NCBI GenBank assembly: GCA_946482545.1
Contig: CAMLRX010000155.1
Location: forward strand, 1-11,048
DNA: 11,048 bases
Reading direction: 5' to 3'
Source: an uncultured Flavihumibacter sp.
GTDB lineage: Bacteria; Bacteroidota; Bacteroidia; Chitinophagales; Chitinophagaceae
Shown: positions 1 to 6,623 of the stretch, piece after piece
How the letters are laid out: every line of letters begins with the position of its first letter
Numbering within the stretch: the first letter of the stretch is position 1
Made by a program: the position numbers and the translations under genes
Notes under the pieces: generated by a model
The model's database searches: none
What the model was told of the DNA's origin: nothing
The model's input: only the letters and a program-made list of their open reading frames with translations

Positions 1-917
1 TGCTGGTCCATTCCGTGGTGCGCATTGGCCGATAAAGCGCTCCCCTGGCCTGTTTCAAAATACATTACATTATTACCAACGGTTCCCCGTTCCAGCGATA
101 AAGTGGCCTGGTGCGCTTCCCGGAGCATTGATAAAGAAATGCCGAAGGCTGAATTGGTGCGTTCCGTGCCACCGATAGACTGAAAACAAAGATCAACCGG
201 CGCGCCTTTTTCAATCAGTTCCAGCGTGGTCGTAATATGCGTCAACACACAGGATTGTGTGGGAATATTGAACTGATGGATCACGTTATTGAGCAGGTGC
301 AGCAAGGTGTTCACGCCTGCCGGACTATCAGTTGCGGGGTTGATACCAATCACCGCATCACCGTTTCCATACAATAATCCATCTACCATACTGGCCGCGA
401 TTCCCCGCGGATCATCGGTAGGATGATTGGGCTGTAACCGGGTGGAGAAACGTCCCTTAAGGCCGATGGTATTGCGGAATTTCGTGACCACTTCGCATTT
501 CTTTGCCACGGCAATAAGATCCTGGTTGCGCATGATCTTGCTGACCGCGGCGGCCATTTCAGGGGTGATGCCCGGGGCGAGTTTGCGCAGTACTTCCGAA
601 CTGGCTTCCGGTCCAAGTAACCAGTTGCGGAAATCGCCTACGGTAAGGTGCGCCACCGGTTCAAAGGCCGCGATATGATGCGTATCAATAATCAGTCGGG
701 TGATTTCATCCTTTTCATAAGGAACGGGGGTTTCATTCAGGAATTGCTTCAGCGGTAATTCCGCCAGCGTAAGTTGTGCAGCCACGCGTTCTTCATAAGA
801 ATCGGCGCATACACCCGCCAACGCATCGCCGCTCCGGAAAGGAGAAGCCTTTGCCAGCAACATTTTCAGATCACTGAACACATATACGGTTTGCCCTATC
901 GTTTGCCGGTACTTCAT
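1..917 (-). CDS. eutB: Ethanolamine ammonia-lyase large subunit EutB, partial (C-terminus beyond left edge)
   Basis: This is the large, catalytic subunit of the adenosylcobalamin-dependent lyase that converts ethanolamine to acetaldehyde and ammonia. The window holds 305 N-terminal residues; the E. coli protein, recalled from memory, is about 453, so roughly a third is missing. The frame is open from the ATG at 917 to the edge. The start MKYRQTIGQTVYVF aligns with the start of the E. coli protein. Other matching blocks are RSGDALAGV (about 28-36), FSTRLQPN (about 157-164), GDAVIGINP (about 186-194), NIPTQSCVL (about 217-225) and YFETGQGSALSAN (about 286-298). R160, Q162, N193 and E288 line up with known substrate-site residues (R160, Q162, N193, E287 in E. 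coli), so the enzyme should be active. The ATG lies one base after the stop of the ethanolamine permease, which implies co-transcription and probably coupled translation. The small subunit eutC is expected next, off the left edge. Confidence 0.96.
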   Translation of the reverse strand, partial: MKYRQTIGQTVYVFSDLKMLLAKASPFRSGDALAGVCADSYEERVAAQLTLAELPLKQFLNETPVPYEKDEITRLIIDTHHIAAFEPVAHLTVGDFRNWLLGPEASSEVLRKLAPGITPEMAAAVSKIMRNQDLIAVAKKCEVVTKFRNTIGLKGRFSTRLQPNHPTDDPRGIAASMVDGLLYGNGDAVIGINPATDSPAGVNTLLHLLNNVIHQFNIPTQSCVLTHITTTLELIEKGAPVDLCFQSIGGTERTNSAFGISLSMLREAHQATLSLERGTVGNNVMYFETGQGSALSANAHHGMDQ

Positions 918-918
918 A

Positions 919-2253
919 TTATACAATAGGCGCGGGTCTATTCAACAATTCATCGGTTACCGTCCGCTTTCCCTTCAACAAAAATAGTCCTCCCGCCAAT
1001 ACCAATCCTCCGAAGAAAATACCACTGAGCACCAGGTTATAATACACAAGTGCGATCAGGCAAACAACCGATAGTACCAGCGCGATCGCCGGAAATACCG
1101 GATAAAAAGGCGCAATGAACGGACGCTCCAACCCCGGCTCTTTTTTCCGGAGTATAAACAGGCTGATCATACTCATAATATACATCACCAATGCTCCGAG
1201 TACCGCCAATATGATCACCTGGCTGGTGGTGCCCGTGAAGATTGCCACAAAACTCACCACTCCACCTGCGGCAATGGCCCAATGGGGCGTTTTGAAACGT
1301 GTATTTACGGCTGAGAGTTTTTCAGGAAGAAAACCACTCCGTGCCATAGCGAACACCTGCCGCGAAGAAGCGAGGATCGTCCCATGAAGCGACGCGATCA
1401 ATCCGAACAATCCTATGCTCGCAAATAACTTCGTTAAACTATTGTCTTTTCCCAATACCATCCCAATGGCTTCCGGTAATGGGTAGTCGATATTGCTGAG
1501 TGCTCGCCAGTTGCCCACGCCGCCTGTGAGGATCATCACACCGAGGGCCAGGAACGCCAATGTGCCCAATGCGGAGATGTATCCTTTCGGGATGTTGCGC
1601 GCCGGGTTCTTCACTTCTTCCGCCACCATGGCCACTCCTTCGATGGCAAGGTAGAACCACACCGCGAAAGGCAGCGCCGCGAACACACCAGACCAACCAA
1701 AAGGCATGGGATCGGTCATGAAGTTATCCATTTTGAAATGAGGAGCCACAATTCCCATAAATATGAGCAGTTCGATAACCGCAAGCGCCGTGATGAAAAT
1801 GGAAAAAACCGCCGATTCCTTCACGCCGGAAGCATTAAGTAACATGAACACCACGTTGAACACGAGCGCTGAAGGGATAACCCCAACAGAAGGGTATAAA
1901 AAGTGCAGGTAACTGCCCAATGCGAAAGCAATCGCAGGCGTGGCCAGCAGAAAGTCGACCAGCGTGGCATAACCCGCTATCAGCCCACCCATTGGGCCCA
2001 TAGCTCTGTACGCATAAGCAAAAGCGCCGCCCGCATGTGGAATGGCGGCCGTTAACTCGGTATAACTAAAAATGAAAGTGACATACATCACCGTAACCAG
2101 TAAGGTGGCGATCAGGAAACCGATGGTACCGGAAACGCCCCAGCCATAGTTCCAGCCGAAATATTCTCCGGAGATGACGAGGCCCACGGCGATGGCCCAG
2201 AGATGAATGGGTTTTAAGGTACGCTTTAACGTTGCTGCAGTTTGATGCTCCAT
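919..2253 (-). CDS. eat: Ethanolamine permease (APC superfamily)
   Basis: A 444-residue inner-membrane transporter of the amino acid-polyamine-organocation superfamily, expected to import ethanolamine with about 12 membrane helices. The N-terminus (LKPIHLWAIAVGLVISGEYFGW, in part, about 13-34) and the adjacent NYGWG are typical of the ethanolamine permease group. The APC signature AEEVKNPARNIPKGY lies at about 211-225, and a SSRQVFAMARSGFLP block follows at about 296-310. Helices are visible as long hydrophobic runs to about residue 428, followed by a short charged tail. The strongest support for the substrate is context: eutB begins one base after this stop. A general amino acid permease is possible from the protein alone, but the neighbour makes that unlikely. 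The ATG at 2253 leaves an 80-bp gap to the upstream SpmA-SpmB gene. I found no good TAnnTTTG promoter or terminator in that gap, so separate or joint transcription is undecided. Confidence 0.92.
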   Translation of the reverse strand: MEHQTAATLKRTLKPIHLWAIAVGLVISGEYFGWNYGWGVSGTIGFLIATLLVTVMYVTFIFSYTELTAAIPHAGGAFAYAYRAMGPMGGLIAGYATLVDFLLATPAIAFALGSYLHFLYPSVGVIPSALVFNVVFMLLNASGVKESAVFSIFITALAVIELLIFMGIVAPHFKMDNFMTDPMPFGWSGVFAALPFAVWFYLAIEGVAMVAEEVKNPARNIPKGYISALGTLAFLALGVMILTGGVGNWRALSNIDYPLPEAIGMVLGKDNSLTKLFASIGLFGLIASLHGTILASSRQVFAMARSGFLPEKLSAVNTRFKTPHWAIAAGGVVSFVAIFTGTTSQVIILAVLGALVMYIMSMISLFILRKKEPGLERPFIAPFYPVFPAIALVLSVVCLIALVYYNLVLSGIFFGGLVLAGGLFLLKGKRTVTDELLNRPAPIV

Positions 2254-2333
2254 GTTTCAATGGTGTGAATGAGTAAACTGCGCAGCTACAGACAATTGGC
2301 GTTTGAAGTTAGATAATGAAAATTAAACCGCCG

Positions 2334-3587
2334 CTAAAATTTATATGTCGCGTAAGCGATAATAATCGCAGCGATGATCCCCACCAGGTCGGCGATGAGT
2401 CCGCAGGTGAGCGCGTAGCGTGTTTTGCGGATGTTCACGCTCCCGAAATATACCGCGAGTATATAAAAGGTTGTTTCCGTGGATCCCTGCATAATGGAGG
2501 CCAGGTAACCCTGGAACGAATCCACGCCATGTGTTTTCATCACATCCACCATCAACCCGCGGGCGCCGCCACCGCTCAGGGATTTCATAATACCCACGGG
2601 TACAACGGGAACAAAACTGGTATCGAATCCCATGGCTGCTACGGCGAACGCGATGCCCTGTTCTATATAATCCATGCAGCCCGTGGTACGGAATGCACTT
2701 ATCGCCACAAGGATGGCGATGAGGTATGGAATAATGGTAACGGCCGTCTGGAAGCCCTCCTTCGCGCCTTCAATGAAGGCCTCGTACACGTTGATCTTCT
2801 TCACCATGCCCATCACCAGGAAAGAAATGATGATGGAAAAAATAATCAGGCTTCCCAATAACCCGATGTATTGCGCCATCACTTCGGGAGAATACTGCCG
2901 CAGCCAGAAGAAAAGTGCGGCCATGATGCCGGAAAAGCCCAGCACAAAAACCAGGACGGGCAATTTAAAAAGATTGATGCGCTGGTAAGCGGCCACGGCC
3001 ACCATACCCGAAATGAAGGAAACGAAAGTGCCCATGAGCGTGGGTAGGAAAATGTCGGTAGCATTAAAGCCTACTAACCCCTGCTCAATGGCCATACTCT
3101 GCCGGATGGCAATTACGGAAGTCGGGATCAGCGTAATGCCGGCGGTATTCAGCACCAGGAACATGATCTGCGCGTTACTCGCGGTCTCTTTCTCCGGGTT
3201 AATTTCCTGCAATTCTTTCATGGCCTTCAGGCCCAAAGGGGTGGCCGCATTGTCCAGTCCCAGCATGTTCGCCGAGAAGTTCATCATAATCGAACCGTTC
3301 GCGGGATGGCCGGTTGGAATGGAGGGGAATAGTTTCCGGAAGAACGGGGCTACGGCCCTGGAAAAAACCTGTATCATACCCGCCCGCTCTCCTATTTTCA
3401 TGATCCCCAGCCAAAGGGTCATCATACCCACCAGTCCGATGGAAATATCGAAGCCCGTTTTGGCTGAATCGAATATACCTGAAACTACTTTGGAGAAAAT
3501 TTCCACATCTCCAAAAAAGATCAGCTTAATAAGGGCCACTATAAATGCAATGAGGAAAAAAGCCAGCCAGACATAATTAAGCGCCAT
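2334..3587 (-). CDS. Fused SpmA-SpmB membrane protein (nucleoside recognition/Gate domains)
   Basis: A 417-residue polytopic membrane protein joining two domains that are separate spore-maturation proteins in Bacillus. The SpmA-like half (about 1-210) contains NMLGLDNAATPLGLKAMKEL (about 107-126) and NTAGITLIPTSVIAIR (about 147-162). The SpmB-like half (about 235-417) contains IPYLIAILVAI (about 286-296), LSGGGARGLMVDVMKTHG (about 337-354) and MQGSTETTFYILAVYFGSV (about 366-384). Both belong to the nucleoside-recognition (Gate) family, which is related to nucleoside and ion transporters. The Bacillus proteins are needed for spore core dehydration, but Bacteroidota do not sporulate. The role here is therefore unknown, and transport of a small solute or ion is a guess. 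Fused versions are, as I recall, common in this phylum, so the fusion is probably not an artefact. It lies upstream of the ethanolamine genes on the same strand and is divergent from ychF. Confidence 0.9.
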   Translation of the reverse strand: MALNYVWLAFFLIAFIVALIKLIFFGDVEIFSKVVSGIFDSAKTGFDISIGLVGMMTLWLGIMKIGERAGMIQVFSRAVAPFFRKLFPSIPTGHPANGSIMMNFSANMLGLDNAATPLGLKAMKELQEINPEKETASNAQIMFLVLNTAGITLIPTSVIAIRQSMAIEQGLVGFNATDIFLPTLMGTFVSFISGMVAVAAYQRINLFKLPVLVFVLGFSGIMAALFFWLRQYSPEVMAQYIGLLGSLIIFSIIISFLVMGMVKKINVYEAFIEGAKEGFQTAVTIIPYLIAILVAISAFRTTGCMDYIEQGIAFAVAAMGFDTSFVPVVPVGIMKSLSGGGARGLMVDVMKTHGVDSFQGYLASIMQGSTETTFYILAVYFGSVNIRKTRYALTCGLIADLVGIIAAIIIAYATYKF

Positions 3588-3689
3588 GCGGAATGGATTG
3601 GTAAGAATAATTGGCGGAAAATAGGAAATTTTACGCGATCACTGAAATCACGCTGGTTAGAAAGCCAGTCGATCCACCATGGAAATCCC

Positions 3690-3697
3690 TATCTTTG
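3690..3697 (+). promoter_or_regulatory. Candidate -7 promoter element for ychF (TATCTTTG)
   Basis: TATCTTTG matches the Bacteroidota sigma-ABfr -7 consensus TAnnTTTG exactly and lies 19 bases before the ychF ATG, giving a leader of roughly 13 nt. The following CGGCC recurs after the corresponding box upstream of lysC. I see no clear TTG at the expected -33 distance, so the call rests on the -7 match and its position. Confidence 0.55.
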
Positions 3698-3716
3698 CGG
3701 CCGAAAAATCTCCAAA

Positions 3717-4814
3717 ATGGCTTTACAAGCAGGTATTGTAGGATTGCCCAATGTAGGAAAATCCACTCTTTTCAACGCAGTGAGCAACAGTGCAAAGGCG
3801 CAGGCGAGCAATTATCGTTTCTGTACCATCGATCCCAATGTGGGACTCGTGGATGTTCCCGATTCCAGGCTGAACAAACTGGCGGAACTGGTGAACCCCA
3901 ACAGGGTGGTGCCCACACAGATCGAGATCGTGGACATCGCCGGACTGGTGCGCGGCGCCAGTAAAGGGGAAGGCCTGGGCAACAAGTTCCTCGGCAATAT
4001 CCGTGAAGTGGATGCCATCGTGCACGTAATCCGTTGTTTCGAAGACGAGAACATCCTACGCGAAGAAGGCGCCATCAATCCCGTTAGCGATAAAGAAATC
4101 ATTGATACAGAACTGCAGTTGAAGGACCTGGAAAGCGTGGAGAAAAAACTGCAACGCACCGAGAAAATGGCCAAAACAGACCCCAAGGCCAAAGTGGAAA
4201 TGGAAATCCTGAAACGCTGTAAAGATCACCTGGAAAAAGGACAAAGCATACGCACACTCGCCTTGGATAAGGAAGAACGCGTAGCAATCGCCGACCTTTT
4301 CCTGCTCACCGAAAAACTGGTGCTCTACGTCGCCAACGTGGAAGAAGCCAGCATGCACACCGGCAACAAATACTCCGAAATGCTGAAAGCAGCCGTGGCT
4401 TCTGAAAATGCGGAAGTAGTGGTGATGTGCAATAACATCGAAGCACAAATCGCGGAAATCGAGAACCCCGAAGACAAGGCCATGTTCATGGAAGAATACA
4501 ACATGACTGAACCGGCACTCGATAAAATGATTCACTCTGTCTACAAACTGCTGAAACTACAAACTTACTTCACCGCAGGTGTGCAGGAAGTGCGCGCCTG
4601 GACCATCCAGGAAGGTTGGAAAGCGCCACAAGCCGCCAGTGTGATCCATACTGATTTCGAAAAAGGCTTTATCAAAGCCGAAGTGATCGCCTACGATGAT
4701 TATGTGAAGTATGGCTCCGAAACTGCCTGCCGCGACAACGGAAAACTGAGGATTGAAGGAAAAGAATATATCGTGAAAGATGGCGACATCATGCACTTCC
4801 GCTTCAACGTGTAG
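3717..4814 (+). CDS. ychF: Ribosome-binding ATPase YchF (EngD/OLA1 family)
   Basis: A 365-residue P-loop NTPase of the Obg/HAS group, close to the 363 residues of E. coli YchF. The G1 motif GLPNVGKST is at 9-17 and the G3 motif DIAG at 73-76, followed by Leu rather than a catalytic Gln, as in hydrophobic-substituted HAS NTPases. The G4 position reads NVEE (207-210), an NxxE form instead of NKxD; in this family that change goes with preference for ATP over GTP. A helical coiled-coil insert spans about 130-195 and a C-terminal TGS domain about 280-365. Family members bind ribosomes and are linked to translation and stress responses; the exact role is unsettled. The ATG at 3717 gives the family N-terminus. 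The gene is monocistronic by layout: divergent from the SpmA-SpmB gene and convergent with the CAP gene, with a strong inverted repeat after its stop. Confidence 0.97.
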   Translation: MALQAGIVGLPNVGKSTLFNAVSNSAKAQASNYRFCTIDPNVGLVDVPDSRLNKLAELVNPNRVVPTQIEIVDIAGLVRGASKGEGLGNKFLGNIREVDAIVHVIRCFEDENILREEGAINPVSDKEIIDTELQLKDLESVEKKLQRTEKMAKTDPKAKVEMEILKRCKDHLEKGQSIRTLALDKEERVAIADLFLLTEKLVLYVANVEEASMHTGNKYSEMLKAAVASENAEVVVMCNNIEAQIAEIENPEDKAMFMEEYNMTEPALDKMIHSVYKLLKLQTYFTAGVQEVRAWTIQEGWKAPQAASVIHTDFEKGFIKAEVIAYDDYVKYGSETACRDNGKLRIEGKEYIVKDGDIMHFRFNV

Positions 4815-4828
4815 TGGTTCTTAAAAGA

Positions 4829-4910
4829 CTTTGCGCCTTAGTGCCTTTGCGAGAATCATTTTCTACCTAAATCAGATTTTGATATCTCGCAAAGGCACTA
4901 AGGCGCAAAG
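4829..4910. repeat. Perfect 26-bp inverted repeat with 30-nt loop; likely terminator or dispersed palindromic repeat
   Basis: The arms at 4829-4854 and 4885-4910 are exact reverse complements over 26 bp, separated by 30 nt. The arm begins CTTTGCGCCTTAGTGCCTTT and contains CTTTGCG twice, 16 bp apart. It fills the spacer between two convergent stops (4814 and 4918). As RNA it would form a very stable hairpin on either strand. The minus-strand transcript runs into UCUUUUAA after the hairpin, a fair terminator tail for the CAP gene. The plus-strand transcript runs into AAAUUAACUA, a poor tail for ychF. I recall similar CTTTGCG/GCAAAG-rich palindromes scattered between genes in Bacteroidota genomes, so it may be one copy of a dispersed repeat that also works as a terminator. 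Confidence 0.85.
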
Positions 4911-4917
4911 AAATTAA

Positions 4918-5424
4918 CTATTTCAGTCCGAAAATCTGCGTGAAATACAATTCCCCGCTTTTGCTTCTCGCAACGCCCACGCCCATCAGGTTGTATTTCC
5001 CTTCAATATTCTTTCTGTGCCCCGGGCTCTTCAGCCAGCCTTTCACCACTTCTTCCGCGGAAAGATTCCCAAAAGCCACGTTCTCGGCCCATCCCTTCAA
5101 TGTGCCTTCCGAAGACGCGATCTTTTTTACCCTGGCCTCGAAGCCATTGTGGCCAAAGGCCGTCTTCTTTTTTGCCATGTTTGCGCTGTGTTGTTCCGCG
5201 GCTTTTGCCATGGCGCTGTTCCATTGCAGCGGAGGAAGGTTTTTCTTTTTACGGTGCTTGTTCACCAGCTCCAGAATCTCCGATTCCATATCACTAGGAT
5301 CATTATCATCGGAAACCAGTTGAACTGTAAGCACCGGATGCAATTCCGCCGCTAGGGCAGTTCTTTCCTGGATCAATAACGTGAGCAGTAAACATGAGCC
5401 GAATAATGCCGATCTGAAGCGCAT
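4918..5424 (-). CDS. Small secreted CAP-domain (SCP/YkwD-like) protein
   Basis: A 168-residue exported protein. Residues 1-26 form a signal peptide: basic MRFR, a hydrophobic core, then an ALAA cleavage region. C11 sits in FGSC, which resembles a lipobox, but too few hydrophobic residues precede it, so cleavage by signal peptidase I is more likely. A CAP domain (cysteine-rich secretory/SCP/YkwD) covers about 45-168. It shows the first helix with LVNKHRKKKNLPPLQWN (about 53-69), then EQHSANMA (about 77-84), GHNGF (91-95), GWAENVAFG (111-119), WLKSPGHRKNIEG (130-142) and a final strand LYFTQIFG. H79 or H92, E114 and H136 are candidates for the conserved cavity residues. Biochemical roles of bacterial CAP proteins are mostly unknown. 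The gene lies 55 bp downstream of fbp on the same strand, with a short palindrome between them, so it could be read through from fbp. Confidence 0.9.
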   Translation of the reverse strand: MRFRSALFGSCLLLTLLIQERTALAAELHPVLTVQLVSDDNDPSDMESEILELVNKHRKKKNLPPLQWNSAMAKAAEQHSANMAKKKTAFGHNGFEARVKKIASSEGTLKGWAENVAFGNLSAEEVVKGWLKSPGHRKNIEGKYNLMGVGVARSKSGELYFTQIFGLK

Positions 5425-5462
5425 AATATCTTTTAGAAAGGGGAATTCAATTTCTGTACCAT

Positions 5463-5477
5463 TTTCTGTTACAGAAA
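5463..5477. promoter_or_regulatory. 15-bp palindrome TTTCTGT-T-ACAGAAA in the fbp-CAP spacer, possible operator
   Basis: Two perfect 7-bp arms flank a single central base. A second half-site, TTTCTGTACC, starts at 5451. A one-base loop is too tight for an RNA hairpin, so a site for a dimeric DNA-binding protein fits better. It starts 39 bp upstream of the CAP start codon and ends 2 bp from the fbp stop. A chance palindrome is possible. Confidence 0.35.
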
Positions 5478-5479
5478 CC

Positions 5480-6487
5480 TTATACCAGGCAGGATTCCAG
5501 TTCTTCCATCATGCCTTTGCTGCCAGCGAAGAAAGGTGTGCGCTGGTGCAGTTCGGTGGGTTTCACATCCAGGATGCGTTCTTCCCCGTTGGATGCTTTC
5601 CCACCAGCTTTTTCGAGGATAAAACCAAACGGATTGCATTCGTATAAAAGACGGAGTTTACCATTGGGTTTTTCACCGGTTCCGGGGTACATGAAAATAC
5701 CGCCCTTAATGAGGTTCCGGTGCAGATCGGCCACCATACTTCCGATGTAGCGCTGTGTATAAGGACCTCCTGCTTCTTTGGTTTTCTGCTGGCAGCGGTT
5801 GATGTAGTTTCTTACTTTCTCCGCATACTGGAAGAAAATCCCGTGGTTCACGGAGTAAAACTTACCGAATTCGGGTGTTTTAATGTCGGGATGACTCAGG
5901 CAGAATTCACCGATGGAAGGATCAAGGGTGAACCCGTTCACCCCGCGTTTAGTGGCATATACCATCATCGTGGAAGAACCATAGATAATATACCCCGCGG
6001 CCACCTGGAACTTTCCGGGCTGCAGGAAGTCTTCCATCGTTACCGGCTGACCTTTTGGCGTAACCCTTCTGAAAACGCTGAAAATAGTGCCTATAGAAAC
6101 GTTTACATCAATATTACTGCTCCCGTCGAGGGGATCCATCAATACCACATAACTGGCATTTTTACTCAGTTCATCATCAAAAACAATAATATCGTCGTTC
6201 TCTTCGCTGCCCACGCCGGCGCAACTGATGCCGTGGCGGAGCACACCCACGAACTGGTTGTTGGCGAAGATGTCCAGTTTTTTTACATCTTCTCCCTGAA
6301 CATTAATTGAACCATAATCACCGAGGATGTCCACCAGTCCGGCTTTGTTTACTTCAACATTCACTCTTTTGGCGGCGAGACCAATATCGCGGAGGAGTCC
6401 GCTCAAAGCGCCGGTGGCAGTAGGGAAATTACGTAGCTCCTGGATCGTAAACTCGTCCAGGGTCATTACTTTGCGGTAGTTACTCAT
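5480..6487 (-). CDS. fbp: Fructose-1,6-bisphosphatase class I
   Basis: A 335-residue cytosolic enzyme that hydrolyses fructose 1,6-bisphosphate to fructose 6-phosphate and phosphate in gluconeogenesis; E. coli Fbp is 332. Metal and phosphate ligands are present: GSEEND (about 93-98), [18 protein letters not shown] (about 117-134, with D118 and D121), and [10 protein letters not shown] (about 277-286, with E283). [32 protein letters not shown] and [10 protein letters not shown] are further family blocks. The start is set at 6487 ([10 protein letters not shown]) because this gives the normal family length. An open frame continues upstream to 6910, but that part overlaps the start of lysC and looks like non-coding translation. 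At the N-terminal AMP site, T25-G26 are kept but the usual E-L-T reads A-L-S (27-29), and the usual Lys before Y113 is S112, so AMP inhibition may be weakened. A -7 box lies just upstream. Confidence 0.96.
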   Translation of the reverse strand: MSNYRKVMTLDEFTIQELRNFPTATGALSGLLRDIGLAAKRVNVEVNKAGLVDILGDYGSINVQGEDVKKLDIFANNQFVGVLRHGISCAGVGSEENDDIIVFDDELSKNASYVVLMDPLDGSSNIDVNVSIGTIFSVFRRVTPKGQPVTMEDFLQPGKFQVAAGYIIYGSSTMMVYATKRGVNGFTLDPSIGEFCLSHPDIKTPEFGKFYSVNHGIFFQYAEKVRNYINRCQQKTKEAGGPYTQRYIGSMVADLHRNLIKGGIFMYPGTGEKPNGKLRLLYECNPFGFILEKAGGKASNGEERILDVKPTELHQRTPFFAGSKGMMEELESCLV

Positions 6488-6508
6488 AAGTGCAGCAATT
6501 TGTGCGGA

Positions 6509-6516
6509 CAAACGTA
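6509..6516 (-). promoter_or_regulatory. Candidate -7 promoter element for fbp (TACGTTTG)
   Basis: Read on the minus strand, TACGTTTG matches TAnnTTTG exactly. It ends 21 bases before the ATG at 6487, leaving a leader of about 15 nt, the same geometry as at ychF. This also supports the MSNY start over any upstream start. No clear -33 TTG is visible. Confidence 0.5.
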
Positions 6517-6595
6517 CATAAAAATTATAATCTTTACCGGCCCGGTTTTCAGGAAACTCCGCACACGTTCCCGGAACGGCGAGCCTACAAATTTC

Positions 6596-6603
6596 ATAAT
6601 TTG
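6596..6603 (+). promoter_or_regulatory. Candidate -7 promoter region for lysC (ATAATTTGCGGCC)
   Basis: TAATTTG has the TA and TTTG parts of the Bacteroidota -7 box but with one base between them instead of two. TTTGCGGCC (6600-6608) is identical to the sequence at the ychF promoter (3694-3702), and the distance to the ATG (20 bases) is nearly the same (19 at ychF). The recurrence in position and sequence is the main support. Confidence 0.4.
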
Positions 6604-6623
6604 CGGCCTCAATCAATTTAGTT

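Noticed and set aside
427..678. Small plus-strand open frame of 83 residues within the eutB region
   Set aside because: It is antisense to eutB, whose translation matches the family throughout.
2254..2333. Promoter or terminator between the SpmA-SpmB gene and eat
   Set aside because: I found neither a TAnnTTTG box on the minus strand nor a stable hairpin with a U-tract, so nothing is called.
2316..2861. 181-residue open frame on the plus strand, His-rich
   Set aside because: It is antisense to the conserved SpmB half; the His-rich composition is a by-product of the opposite-strand codons.
4056..4535. 159-residue open frame on the minus strand, rich in Phe and His
   Set aside because: It lies wholly inside ychF on the other strand and has a typical antisense-shadow composition.
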